Source: an uncultured Lachnospiraceae bacterium (lineage in GTDB: Bacteria; Bacillota; Clostridia; Lachnospirales; Lachnospiraceae). From it: a DNA stretch of 64,000 nt. Shown here one piece after another: positions 17,614 through 25,223 of the stretch (position 1 is the first letter of the stretch; each line of letters begins with the position of its first letter). The translations under genes and the position numbers were made by a program. The notes beneath the pieces were generated by a model. That model was not told the DNA's origin. It did no database searches and saw only the letters and a list, made by a program, of their open reading frames with translations. The stretch is from positions 28,936 to 92,935 of the forward strand of contig CAJUMV010000010.1 of the NCBI GenBank assembly GCA_910587715.1, given 5' to 3'.

Positions 17614-18284
17614 AATCTTCTCTCCTTCCGCATCCGCTTCATCTCCTGCTCCAAATCAAGCAGCCGGTTTGTCAGCTCCGCATTGGCACGCTGTAGCCCC
17701 ATGATATCCTCCCGCACCGGGTCGGGCAGATGCGTCTGATCCAATTCTTCCTGCGGCAATGCCATATTATCGCGCTTGACCACGCGCCCGGGCACGCCCA
17801 CCACCGTGGAATTAGGCGGCACCTCGTTGAGCACCACGCTGCCCGCCCCGATTTTACTATTATCCCCTATTTTAAATGACCCCAGCACTTTCGCGCCGGT
17901 GCTAATCATTACATTATTTCCGATGGTGGGATGCCTTTTCCCCTGTTCCTTGCCGGTTCCACCAAGGGTCACGCCCTGATAAAGCGTCACATTGTCGCCG
18001 ATTACCGTAGTTTCCCCGATAATGACGCCGTGACCATGGTCAATAAAAAATCCTTTGCCTATCTGCGCACCCGGATGAATCTCGATGCCCGTCCTGCGCG
18101 CACCCTTCTGGGAAACCCATCTCGCCCAGAAATAATGATGGTGCAGGTAAAGCCTGTGCGCCAGCCGGTAATAGCACATCACCTTAAAGCTGGGATAGAG
18201 GAAAACTTCCATATTGGAGTGAATCGCCGGGTCACGCTCGCGTATGATGCGGATTTCCTCCCTGATATTTCTGATAAAGCCCAT
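17610..18284 (-). CDS. cysE: Serine O-acetyltransferase
   Basis: Makes O-acetylserine for cysteine synthesis. 224 residues. The left-handed beta-helix of hexapeptide repeats is clear (GIEIHPGAQIGKGFFIDHGH, GETTVIGDNVTLYQGVTLGG, KHPTIG-like RHPTIGNNVMIS, GAGSVVL), with catalytic HGHG. A charged helical C-terminus (LLDLEQEMKRMRKERRL) is longer than in E. coli. AGGAGCAGTTCA precedes the ATG. First gene of the cysE-cysS-mrnC-rlmB-SGNH group. Confidence 0.96.
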   Translation of the reverse strand: MGFIRNIREEIRIIRERDPAIHSNMEVFLYPSFKVMCYYRLAHRLYLHHHYFWARWVSQKGARRTGIEIHPGAQIGKGFFIDHGHGVIIGETTVIGDNVTLYQGVTLGGTGKEQGKRHPTIGNNVMISTGAKVLGSFKIGDNSKIGAGSVVLNEVPPNSTVVGVPGRVVKRDNMALPQEELDQTHLPDPVREDIMGLQRANAELTNRLLDLEQEMKRMRKERRL

Positions 18285-18402
18285 TGAACTGCTCCTTCTA
18301 TGATAAATGCCTTTCGAAATTTTCTACCATAAATAGAATATGCAACTTGGGGCGTTTTGTCAAGGAAACCCGCACGATAGACAATTATTGCTCATTCTGG
18401 TA

Positions 18403-18431
18403 TTGACAAGGTTTTTTGTTTTTGATAAACT
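18403..18431 (+). promoter_or_regulatory. Promoter of tRNA-Thr
   Basis: A perfect TTGACA at 18403-18408, 17 bases, and TAAACT at 18426-18431, ending 36 bases before the mature tRNA. The rest of 18285-18402 contains nothing recognisable. Confidence 0.85.
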
Positions 18432-18467
18432 AATACACGGTGACAGAAGGAACAACCTTTTCGTCAG

Positions 18468-18540
18468 GCTGCTGTGGCTCAGTCGGTAGAGCGTCGCATT
18501 GGTAGTGCGGAGGTCACGGGTCCGATTCCCGTCAGCAGCT
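18468..18540 (+). tRNA. tRNA-Thr (anticodon GGT)
   Basis: Cloverleaf by eye: acceptor GCTGCTG/CAGCAGC with discriminator T, D-arm GCTC/GAGC, anticodon stem TCGCA/TGCGG with loop TTGGTAG (anticodon GGT reads ACC/ACU), T-arm ACGGG/CCCGT with a TCCGATT loop. CCA is not encoded. A terminator follows immediately. Confidence 0.95.
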
Positions 18541-18544
18541 TATC

Positions 18545-18574
18545 AAACCCCGTCGGTTTAGAGCGGGGTTTTTT
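18545..18574 (+). terminator. Terminator after tRNA-Thr
   Basis: AAACCCCG pairs with CGGGGTTT followed by four more T. sigH starts 32 bases later, so the tRNA promoter could also feed sigH by readthrough. Confidence 0.8.
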
Positions 18575-18605
18575 CTATACTCAGTAAATGGCAGCGGAGA
18601 AAATC

Positions 18606-19214
18606 ATGCGCGAAGATTACACACACTACAGCGACGAAGAACTGTTGATCCGCCTGCGGGACGGCGAATCGGGAATCACAGACCATATTATGAATAAGTA
18701 CAAAAATCTGGTGCGGAGCAAAGCGAAATCCATGTACATCCTCGGCGCGGACAGCGAGGACCTGATACAGGAAGGCATGATCGGGCTGTTTAAGGCCATC
18801 CGTGACTACGACAGCGGGCGCGACGCCAGCTTCTTCACCTTTGCCGACCTCTGCGTCTCCAGGCAGATGTACACGGCGGTGCAGGCTTCCCGCAGGCAGA
18901 AGCATATCCCCTTAAACAACTATATCTCTCTCTACGGCAATGCCTCCGAAGGGCGGGAGGACGAGGAGGAGGCGCTCGTCAACGTGCTTGCCTCCGGCTT
19001 AAATCCTGAGGAACTCGTGATAGATAAGGAAAATGTTGATAGGCTGGAAATGCTTATAGAACGGGAACTGAGCAGCTTTGAGAAGCAGGTGCTCGACCTG
19101 TACCTGACGGGCATGGGATACCAGCAGATCGCGAAGGTGCTCGGTCGGGACGACAAATCCACGGACAACGCCCTCCAGAGAATCAAGACGAAACTCCGTA
19201 AAGCCATAAAATAA
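18606..19214 (+). CDS. sigH: RNA polymerase sigma-H-type factor
   Basis: Transition-state/early sporulation sigma factor in relatives. 202 residues. Region 2 matches B. subtilis SigH closely from memory: ADSEDLIQEGMIGLFKAIRD, then RQMYTAVQASRRQKHIPLN; region 4 has YQQIAKVLGRDDKSTDNALQ with RIKTKL. GCGGAGAAAATC precedes the ATG at 18606; the ATG at 18588 overlaps that site and is less likely. In other Firmicutes sigH also sits near cysS, mrnC and rlmB. Confidence 0.93.
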   Translation: MREDYTHYSDEELLIRLRDGESGITDHIMNKYKNLVRSKAKSMYILGADSEDLIQEGMIGLFKAIRDYDSGRDASFFTFADLCVSRQMYTAVQASRRQKHIPLNNYISLYGNASEGREDEEEALVNVLASGLNPEELVIDKENVDRLEMLIERELSSFEKQVLDLYLTGMGYQQIAKVLGRDDKSTDNALQRIKTKLRKAIK

Positions 19215-19236
19215 AGCCGCTTTCACGCGGCTTTTA
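19213..19236 (+). terminator. Terminator between sigH and ispF
   Basis: AAAGCCGC pairs with GCGGCTTTT around TTTCAC and starts at the sigH stop codon; it serves the convergent ispF as well. Confidence 0.85.
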
Positions 19237-19247
19237 TTCATGCGCCT

Positions 19248-19796
19248 TTATGTTGTACCCGCCCCATGCGGACAGCCCCCGCACGCGCCGCAGTCCCTCG
19301 TCACGTCCTCGCTGTACAGCTCCCGCGGGCTTGTGAGCAGGCACACTGCCTGGGCGGAAATGCCCTCACCCCTCCCTGTAAAGCCAAGTCCTTCTTCGGT
19401 AGTCGCCTTCACGTTCACCTGAGACACCTCTATGCCGAGCGCTCCCGCAATAGTTTCCCGCATCTGCTCGATATAAGGACGCATCTTCGGCGCCTGCGCG
19501 ATGATCGTAGCGTCAATATTTTCTACCAGAAACAGGTTTTCCGTAAGCAGCTGCGCCACATGTTCCAAAAGCTTTACGGACGAAATGCCCTTGTAGGCGG
19601 GATCGCTGTCCGGAAAATGCTTGCCGATATCTCCCAGCGCCGCAGCCCCTAAAAGCGCGTCCATAATGGCATGCAGCAGCACATCCGCGTCGGAATGCCC
19701 GAGAAGCCCCTTCTCATAGGGAATCTCCACCCCGCCGATGATACATTTCCGCCCCTCCGTCAACCTGTGCACATCATATCCTGTTCCGATCCTCAT
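19248..19796 (-). CDS. ispF: 2-C-methyl-D-erythritol 2,4-cyclodiphosphate synthase
   Basis: Fifth step of the non-mevalonate isoprenoid route. 182 residues. TGYDVHRL holds the metal-binding Asp/His, LLGHSDADVLLHAI the third ligand, and TTEEGLGFTGRGEGISAQAV the C-terminal signature. The canonical protein stops about 25 residues earlier; here a tail with DCGACGGCPH (three cysteines) is added. GACAGGAGAGC precedes the ATG at 19796. Confidence 0.95.
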   Translation of the reverse strand: MRIGTGYDVHRLTEGRKCIIGGVEIPYEKGLLGHSDADVLLHAIMDALLGAAALGDIGKHFPDSDPAYKGISSVKLLEHVAQLLTENLFLVENIDATIIAQAPKMRPYIEQMRETIAGALGIEVSQVNVKATTEEGLGFTGRGEGISAQAVCLLTSPRELYSEDVTRDCGACGGCPHGAGTT

Positions 19797-19928
19797 AGCG
19801 CTCTCCTGTCCTTCTCGCATTGATAGCATTCCAAATTATCCGGGACTGGTAACTATTCAGCCTTTACATGTTTTCCCGACTGTTCATTGGCACGCATCTT
19901 ATGTCAACCGCTCGTGCCGCCATTTTCC

Positions 19929-21116
19929 TTACAGCTCTATCAGACGGTCAAGCAGCCGATCCGCCACTTCCTCCTTGGAAAGCAAAGGCAGTTCCTCCGC
20001 CCCCTTCTTCGTGAGAAACGTCACCACATTGGTATCCGTGCCAAATCCCGCGCCTTCCTGCCTTAAGTTATTCGCCACGATCATATCGACCTTTTTCTTT
20101 TCAAGCTTTGCCAGAGAATTTTCCAGCATATGCTCCGTCTCCATGGAAAAACCGCATAAAACCTGCCCCTCCCTGCGGTGCGCGCCAAGCCAAGCCAGAA
20201 TATCCTCCGTTCGCTCCAGCTCCACGCTCAACTCCTCGTCCTTCTTTTTCAGCTTTTCGTCCGCCGTCACACGTGGGCGGTAATCCGCCACCGCCGCCGC
20301 CTTGATGATAATATCCTGCGCCGACGCCGCTTCCTTCACAGCCGCCGCCATATCCGCCGCCGAGACGACAGGCACAACCCGCACCCCCGTGGGCGGGGTA
20401 AGCGCCACTTTCCCCGACACCAGCGTCACATCCGCGCCGCGGCGCACCGCCGCCTGCGCAATGGCATACCCCATCTTTCCGGTGGAATGGTTGCTGATAT
20501 ACCGCACCGGATCGAGCTTTTCCTGCGTCGGACCCGCCGTGACCAGCACCCTTTTCCCGTCAAGATCCTTGGGTGTGAGCGCCCGCAAAACCGACTCATA
20601 TAGAACCTCCGGCTCCGGCATCTTACCCGCCCCGGTATCGCCGCACGCCAGATAGCCGCTCGCCGGAGTAACCACCTCCATACCGTAACTTTTAAGCGTA
20701 CTTATATTATCCTGCACAATCGGATTTTGATACATTCTCGTATTCATAGCCGGGGCGAAAATCTTCGGGCACTGACATGCCAAAAGCGTGGTCGTCAGCA
20801 TATCGTCCGCAATCCCGTGCGCCGCCTTGGCAATCACATTGGCGGAGGCAGGCGCCACTAAAAACACGTCGGTCTGCTTCGCCAGCGACACATGTTCCAC
20901 CTGAAACTCGAAATTCCGGTCAAAGGTGTCCACCAAACATTTGTTTCCCGTTAAAGACTCAAAAGTGATAGGGTTGATGAAATTCGTGGCGTTCTTCGTC
21001 ATAATCACCGTCACGTCCGCCTGCTTCTTCACAAGCATACTGGCGAGGGACGCGATCTTATAGGCCGCGATGCTGCCCGTTACGCCCAGAACGATATGCT
21101 TATCTTTCAATAACAT
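19929..21116 (-). CDS. coaBC: Phosphopantothenoylcysteine decarboxylase/synthetase
   Basis: Bifunctional enzyme making 4'-phosphopantetheine from phosphopantothenate and cysteine. 395 residues. CoaC domain (1-180): GVTGSIAAYK (FMN), catalytic His in VEHVSLA, PAMNTRMYQNP, and ACGDTGAGKMPEP with the reductive cysteine. CoaB domain (185-395): VTAGPTQEKLDPVRYISNHS, GKMGYAIA, KAAAVADYRP and KKKDEEL. Same strand as coaX, which lies upstream. Confidence 0.96.
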   Translation of the reverse strand: MLLKDKHIVLGVTGSIAAYKIASLASMLVKKQADVTVIMTKNATNFINPITFESLTGNKCLVDTFDRNFEFQVEHVSLAKQTDVFLVAPASANVIAKAAHGIADDMLTTTLLACQCPKIFAPAMNTRMYQNPIVQDNISTLKSYGMEVVTPASGYLACGDTGAGKMPEPEVLYESVLRALTPKDLDGKRVLVTAGPTQEKLDPVRYISNHSTGKMGYAIAQAAVRRGADVTLVSGKVALTPPTGVRVVPVVSAADMAAAVKEAASAQDIIIKAAAVADYRPRVTADEKLKKKDEELSVELERTEDILAWLGAHRREGQVLCGFSMETEHMLENSLAKLEKKKVDMIVANNLRQEGAGFGTDTNVVTFLTKKGAEELPLLSKEEVADRLLDRLIEL

Positions 21117-21135
21117 GTGCTATCCCTTTCTTTAT

Positions 21136-21210
21136 CAGGCAAGTGCAAAATTCACACTGTCTTGGCTATTTGCACAATTCCAACACATACCGCAGTTTTG
21201 CACTTGCCTG
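21136..21210. repeat. Perfect 15-bp inverted repeat between coaX and coaBC
   Basis: CAGGCAAGTGCAAAA at 21136-21150 and its exact complement TTTTGCACTTGCCTG at 21196-21210, separated by 45 bases. It fills the 96-bp gap between the two genes and could form an RNA hairpin in the joint transcript. Confidence 0.8.
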
Positions 21211-21212
21211 CC

Positions 21213-21980
21213 CTAGTCTACATTCCTGCGATAAATCAGCCCCAATCCTTTCAGGGTCAGCTCATTGTCGCACACAATCTTTCTCTTGCAATGGGGCACG
21301 ATACTCCCCGCAAGCCCGCCTGTCGCCACCACCGGCGCTTCGTAGCCCAGCTCGTCAAAAATCCGCTCGATCATGCCGTCCAGACATGCCGCCTGTCCCA
21401 TCACAATACCGCTTTTCATGCAGTCGATGGTGTTCCTGCCGATTACCTTCTTCGGCGGCTCTAAGCTGATGCGCGGCAGCTGGGAGGTACGGTTGACCAG
21501 GGAATCCAGAGAAACCTTCACCCCCGGCAGAATCATACCGCCGACATAATTCTTTTTCTCATCCACCACGCTGATGGTCGTGGCTGTGCCCATGTCAATC
21601 ATAATAATCGGCGCGCCGTAATAATGCAGCCCCGCCACCGCGTTCACGACCAAATCGGAACCGAGCTGTGCAGGGTTATCCATCAGAATGTTTAGCCCTG
21701 TTTTAAGCCCCGGTCCCACAAGCATGGGCGCTTTGTGAAACAGCTTCTCCAGCGCCGCCTTTACGATATTGTTGAGGGGCGGCACGACGGAAGAAATAAT
21801 GCTTCCGGTGATGTCCTCCACGCCGATGCGGTACAAATCAAATAACGCCCGAAATTCTACCACATACTCCAGCTCTGTGCTCGCCTGATTAGTGGAGACA
21901 CGCTCCACGAAGCACACCTTCTCCCCGTTCATACAACCGATGACAATATTGGTATTACCGATATCAACTGCCAAAATCAT
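21213..21980 (-). CDS. coaX: Type III pantothenate kinase
   Basis: First step of CoA synthesis, ATP-dependent phosphorylation of pantothenate. 255 residues, normal. ASKHA-fold motifs: MILAVDIGNTNIVIG (phosphate 1), GSDLVVNAVAG, IMIDMGTATTISVVD (phosphate 2), GGMILPGVKVSLDSL, and VVATGGLAG. Together with coaBC and the ECF protein at 22058 it suggests local coordination of pantothenate uptake and CoA synthesis. Confidence 0.96.
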   Translation of the reverse strand: MILAVDIGNTNIVIGCMNGEKVCFVERVSTNQASTELEYVVEFRALFDLYRIGVEDITGSIISSVVPPLNNIVKAALEKLFHKAPMLVGPGLKTGLNILMDNPAQLGSDLVVNAVAGLHYYGAPIIMIDMGTATTISVVDEKKNYVGGMILPGVKVSLDSLVNRTSQLPRISLEPPKKVIGRNTIDCMKSGIVMGQAACLDGMIERIFDELGYEAPVVATGGLAGSIVPHCKRKIVCDNELTLKGLGLIYRRNVD

Positions 21981-22057
21981 ACCGTTTCCCTCTTTTTCTG
22001 TACTTCATCTAAAATTTTGTATTATACCTTTTTTATTTTCTTTCGCGGCTTCTTTAT

Positions 22058-22924
22058 TTATGCCTTTTTAGCCGCCAGCAGCGCAGCATCCTCCGCTTCG
22101 TGTCCTTTATTCGCGTACAGAGGTTTCACTCTGGTCAGCGCCAGAGCGACGCCTGTCACAATGATTGCCGCTACCACAGCTTCCACCACGCCGTTGAATG
22201 CCACTACGCCCAGAATGACGTCCAGAACCGCATCCCCGGCAACACCCATGGCATTGGCATACGCATCCTTATAAAGAACGAAAATACCGCTCATGACAAA
22301 GAGCGTATTGGTAAACGCGCCCGCAAGTCCCGCATAGGAGAGCGCGATATTGACGGAATCCTTCTTCCTGCCCCCCGCAGTCAATGCTGCCATAAGCGCT
22401 ATGCCTATCACCGCACCGATGACTGTGCAGACTGCAGCGCTCAGAGCCTCCGGAAACAGCCGCATCAGGAATGCCCTGACGGAGAAAAATAATATAACAG
22501 ATGCTATTAAATCAACAATAACCTTTCCTGCCTTGTTGTCCCCCTTCACGATTCTGCGAATCAAGAGCCAGACAAAGTAAGGCACCACGCCGACTAAAAT
22601 ACGCGGCACAAAACAGATGAACAGGCTTTTAAAAATGCCCGACACCCCTGCAACCCGATAGGCAAGAACCGGTGAAAACACAAACGCCGATGCCGTAGCC
22701 GGATTTACTGTGTTGTTGATAAAGCTGGTGAGTCCGAATGTGAATCCCAAAAATGCACCTTTCTTCGGTCCGAGAAATAGCGCTCCAAGGATTACCGGGA
22801 TGTGAATAATCGTCGCATTGATGACTACAAGCGGGATATATCCCAGTGGAGTGAATGCCATAATCACGATTATGGCGGTGAACAGTGCCGTAAGCACAAG
22901 TTCGTAGGTCTTTTCATTTTTCAT
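22058..22924 (-). CDS. ECF transporter S component, possibly for pantothenate
   Basis: 288 residues with about six hydrophobic segments. The opening ELVLTALFTAIIVIMAFTPL and IIHIPVILGALFLGPKKGA followed by GLTSFINN are typical of S components that share an energising EcfAA'T module. Substrate cannot be read from sequence; pantothenate is inferred only from the adjacent coaX-coaBC. The length is greater than a minimal ~190-residue S component because of an extra middle region and a charged tail. AGGAGGATTGTACC precedes the ATG. Promoter and palindrome at 22970-23003. Confidence 0.82.
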   Translation of the reverse strand: MKNEKTYELVLTALFTAIIVIMAFTPLGYIPLVVINATIIHIPVILGALFLGPKKGAFLGFTFGLTSFINNTVNPATASAFVFSPVLAYRVAGVSGIFKSLFICFVPRILVGVVPYFVWLLIRRIVKGDNKAGKVIVDLIASVILFFSVRAFLMRLFPEALSAAVCTVIGAVIGIALMAALTAGGRKKDSVNIALSYAGLAGAFTNTLFVMSGIFVLYKDAYANAMGVAGDAVLDVILGVVAFNGVVEAVVAAIIVTGVALALTRVKPLYANKGHEAEDAALLAAKKA

Positions 22925-22969
22925 GGTACAATCCTCCTGTTATTATTCTCATATTTGAGATACAATACG

Positions 22970-23003
22970 GTGGTATCATACCACATAGCTGTTCTTATAG
23001 CAA
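22970..23003 (-). promoter_or_regulatory. Promoter with perfect palindromic operator for the ECF gene
   Basis: TTGCTA (22998-23003) and TATGAT (22975-22980) on the minus strand are 17 bases apart. GTGGTATCATACCAC at 22970-22984 is a perfect 7+1+7 palindrome that covers the -10, so it is a candidate repressor site. Confidence 0.65.
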
Positions 23004-23047
23004 TAAAGTTTGAAAAAACACATGTTATGCATTCAAAAAAAGACAAG

Positions 23048-23177
23048 CGGGCAGAATATGATTTCATCGTCGCCACGCTTTCGCTCCGCAAAATACGCAG
23101 CGGACACTAGACTCGAAAAAACCTCGTCAAGTGCCGGCGTATTTTGAGGGGCTCCTTATGAAATCATATTCTGCCCG
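23048..23177. repeat. Long 130-bp palindromic element
   Basis: CGGGCAGAATATGATTTCAT at 23048-23067 is perfectly inverted at 23158-23177. Inside, CAAAATACGC (from 23088) pairs with GCGTATTTTG. The two nested stems would fold the whole intergenic segment into one long RNA or cruciform. It lies between rubrerythrin and the ECF gene, outside any ORF; origin unknown. Confidence 0.8.
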
Positions 23178-23202
23178 ATACCCGTAACATTTCACATGTT
23201 AT

Positions 23203-23742
23203 TTAGTAATTCTCCGGCTTCACTTGGAAATAGGACTGCGGATGCTTGCACACGGGGCACAGCTCCGGCGCCTTCTTGCCAATCACGATATGTCCGCAGT
23301 TTAAGCACTGCCATACGCAGTCGCCGTCCTTGGAGAACACAACGCCGTCCTCGATGTTCTGAATCAGCTTGCGGTATCTCTCCTCATGCTCCTTCTCGAT
23401 TTTTGCCACACCCTCAAAGAGCAATGCCAACTCCTCAAAGCCTTCCTTTCTCGCATCCTCCGCAAAACCGGCGTACATATCCGTCCACTCGTAGTTCTCG
23501 CCCTCCGCCGCGTCGCGTAGATTCTCCCTTGTCTCAGGAATCGCGCCGCCGTGCAGATACTTAAACCAGATTTTCGCGTGCTCTTTCTCATTTGCCGCCG
23601 TCTCCGCAAAAATGTTCGCCATCTGCACATAGCCGTCCTTCTTTGCCTTGGACGCGTAGTAGGTATACTTTGTGTACGCCTGAGATTCCCCCGCAAACGC
23701 CGCTAACAGGTTTTTTTCTGTCTTAGAACCTTTCAAATCCAT
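23203..23742 (-). CDS. Rubrerythrin
   Basis: Di-iron peroxidase protecting anaerobes from H2O2. 179 residues. The N-terminal ferritin-like four-helix domain carries ligands in GESQAYTKYTYYAS, ANEKEHAKIWF and IEKEHEERY. The C-terminal rubredoxin domain has WQCLNCGHI and CPVCKHPQSYF, the two CxxC iron ligands. AAGGAGAAAGTT precedes the ATG at 23742; the in-frame extension to 23790 is rejected. Confidence 0.96.
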   Translation of the reverse strand: MDLKGSKTEKNLLAAFAGESQAYTKYTYYASKAKKDGYVQMANIFAETAANEKEHAKIWFKYLHGGAIPETRENLRDAAEGENYEWTDMYAGFAEDARKEGFEELALLFEGVAKIEKEHEERYRKLIQNIEDGVVFSKDGDCVWQCLNCGHIVIGKKAPELCPVCKHPQSYFQVKPENY

Positions 23743-23879
23743 AACTTTCTCCTTCCTGCCGCCTTTCTGTCCGAAGCAGCAACCGCTCATCCGGCGGTCT
23801 CTTTATAATATTACCATTTTACGCCAGATATTTCTTCCTGTCACGGAAAATAATTTGCCGCTTCCTGTCCGCCTGTCGC

Positions 23880-25223
23880 TTACTTAACCGTCACCTGAAA
23901 ACGCGCCACCTCTTCTTTGGAAAGGGTATTTGTCGCCGTCACCTGATAGCTGCCCGGCTTCTGAGCGGTCAACACAGCCTCATAGGTAGACTTACTTGCC
24001 TTGACCTTCAGACCGTTCTTCGGTGAAGTCTCATTCAGAGACGTCACCGTCCATTTCAATTTATCCGTCTCCACAGCCCGCATCAGCCTGCTCACCTGCG
24101 CATACAGGGCGCAGCTTTCCCCGGTCTTCATTTCCACCCCGGCCGTCGGCACTTCCTCCGGTTTCTTCGTGCGGTCATTTTTCATCGCCTCCATATCGGC
24201 ATAGCGGACTTTCATCGTTCCATTCGTCGCAATCATATCCTTTTTGGTGGTAAAGGCTTTCTTTGCGGAAGAGACAGGTTCTCCAGTATCTCCGTATTTT
24301 GCCCGCAGGACGACGGAATACTTCTTGTTCGCAAAAAGACCGTTCATTTGAAAGGTATTGAGCGCTTTTCCGTCATAGCTGTCGATGGTAATTACGCCCG
24401 GCTCTTTCCCGGAAAGCGTCCGCTGCGACCCGTTGACCTCATCGGTAAGCAGCACCTCATACAGGATTCCCGTACTCTGCTCTCCCTCCAGTAAATGAGT
24501 AAAACGAATCTCCGCTGCGGTATCTTTCGGCACAATGCTCTTGATCACCGGCGCTGTCGGCGGTACGGATGCCCTGCTGCCAGCCTCCGCCGACATGCTG
24601 TTCACGCTCATGGTATTGGCGGAGACGCTGTCCGGCGTCGTGTTCTCTGACACACTCTCCCCCGTTGTGTTCTCCGACACACTTTCCTCTGCGCTGTTTT
24701 CCGACACGCTCTCCTCTTCCGTCTCCTCCGGCTCTTCTACGGTATTTTCTGAAACGCTCTCTTCGGTAGTGTTCTCTGATACCGTCTCCTCCGTGCTGTT
24801 TTCCGACACGCTCTCTTCCGGCGCGCTCTGTTCTTCCCCGTTCTCCGCCGGTTCTTCGTCCGCAGCCGGCATCCCGCTCTCCGCACTGTTTTCAGACACG
24901 CTGTTTTCCGATACGCTGTTCTCCGACACCGTTTCCCCAGAAAGCCTCTCTTCCTGACCGGAGCTCTTCCCCTCTGCGTCCTCCGCCAAAAGCTCTTCCG
25001 TTTCCGGCGTCTCTGACCCCTGTGAAGCGTCTTCCGCTTCCCGGATCTCTCCTTCCGCTTCCCCAAAACCGGCTTCCTCAACCGTATTCTCGGAAATGCT
25101 TTCCCGGGCGGCAAGCTCCTCCGCCTCCGCCGGATAACAGCTTAGTACCAGTAAAATTCCTGTCAATGCACAGGCAATCCCTTTTTTATAATGTCTCCCT
25201 ATCATTGCCGCCCTAGTTTTCAT
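23880..25223 (-). CDS. Secreted protein with VSENS repeats and Ig/FnIII-like domains
   Basis: 447 residues. Signal peptide ~1-35 ending in CYPAEAEELA. Residues ~40-215 are acidic and built of about a dozen units such as ETVSENS, ESVSENT and DSVSANT, giving a stalk. Residues ~220-447 hold an FnIII-like and an Ig-like domain that clearly resemble the last ~250 residues of the 1907-residue protein upstream (both end KASxSxY...TLSK followed by a V-x-V-K strand). No LPXTG or membrane anchor is visible. It starts 11 bases inside the upstream gene after GGAGGAAGCGAGA, so the two are cotranscribed. Binding role is inference. Confidence 0.82.
   Translation of the reverse strand: MKTRAAMIGRHYKKGIACALTGILLVLSCYPAEAEELAARESISENTVEEAGFGEAEGEIREAEDASQGSETPETEELLAEDAEGKSSGQEERLSGETVSENSVSENSVSENSAESGMPAADEEPAENGEEQSAPEESVSENSTEETVSENTTEESVSENTVEEPEETEEESVSENSAEESVSENTTGESVSENTTPDSVSANTMSVNSMSAEAGSRASVPPTAPVIKSIVPKDTAAEIRFTHLLEGEQSTGILYEVLLTDEVNGSQRTLSGKEPGVITIDSYDGKALNTFQMNGLFANKKYSVVLRAKYGDTGEPVSSAKKAFTTKKDMIATNGTMKVRYADMEAMKNDRTKKPEEVPTAGVEMKTGESCALYAQVSRLMRAVETDKLKWTVTSLNETSPKNGLKVKASKSTYEAVLTAQKPGSYQVTATNTLSKEEVARFQVTVK

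Noticed and set aside
24535..24957. Plus-strand frame with LFSDTLSS repeats
   Set aside because: Shadow of the VSENS repeat gene on the minus strand.
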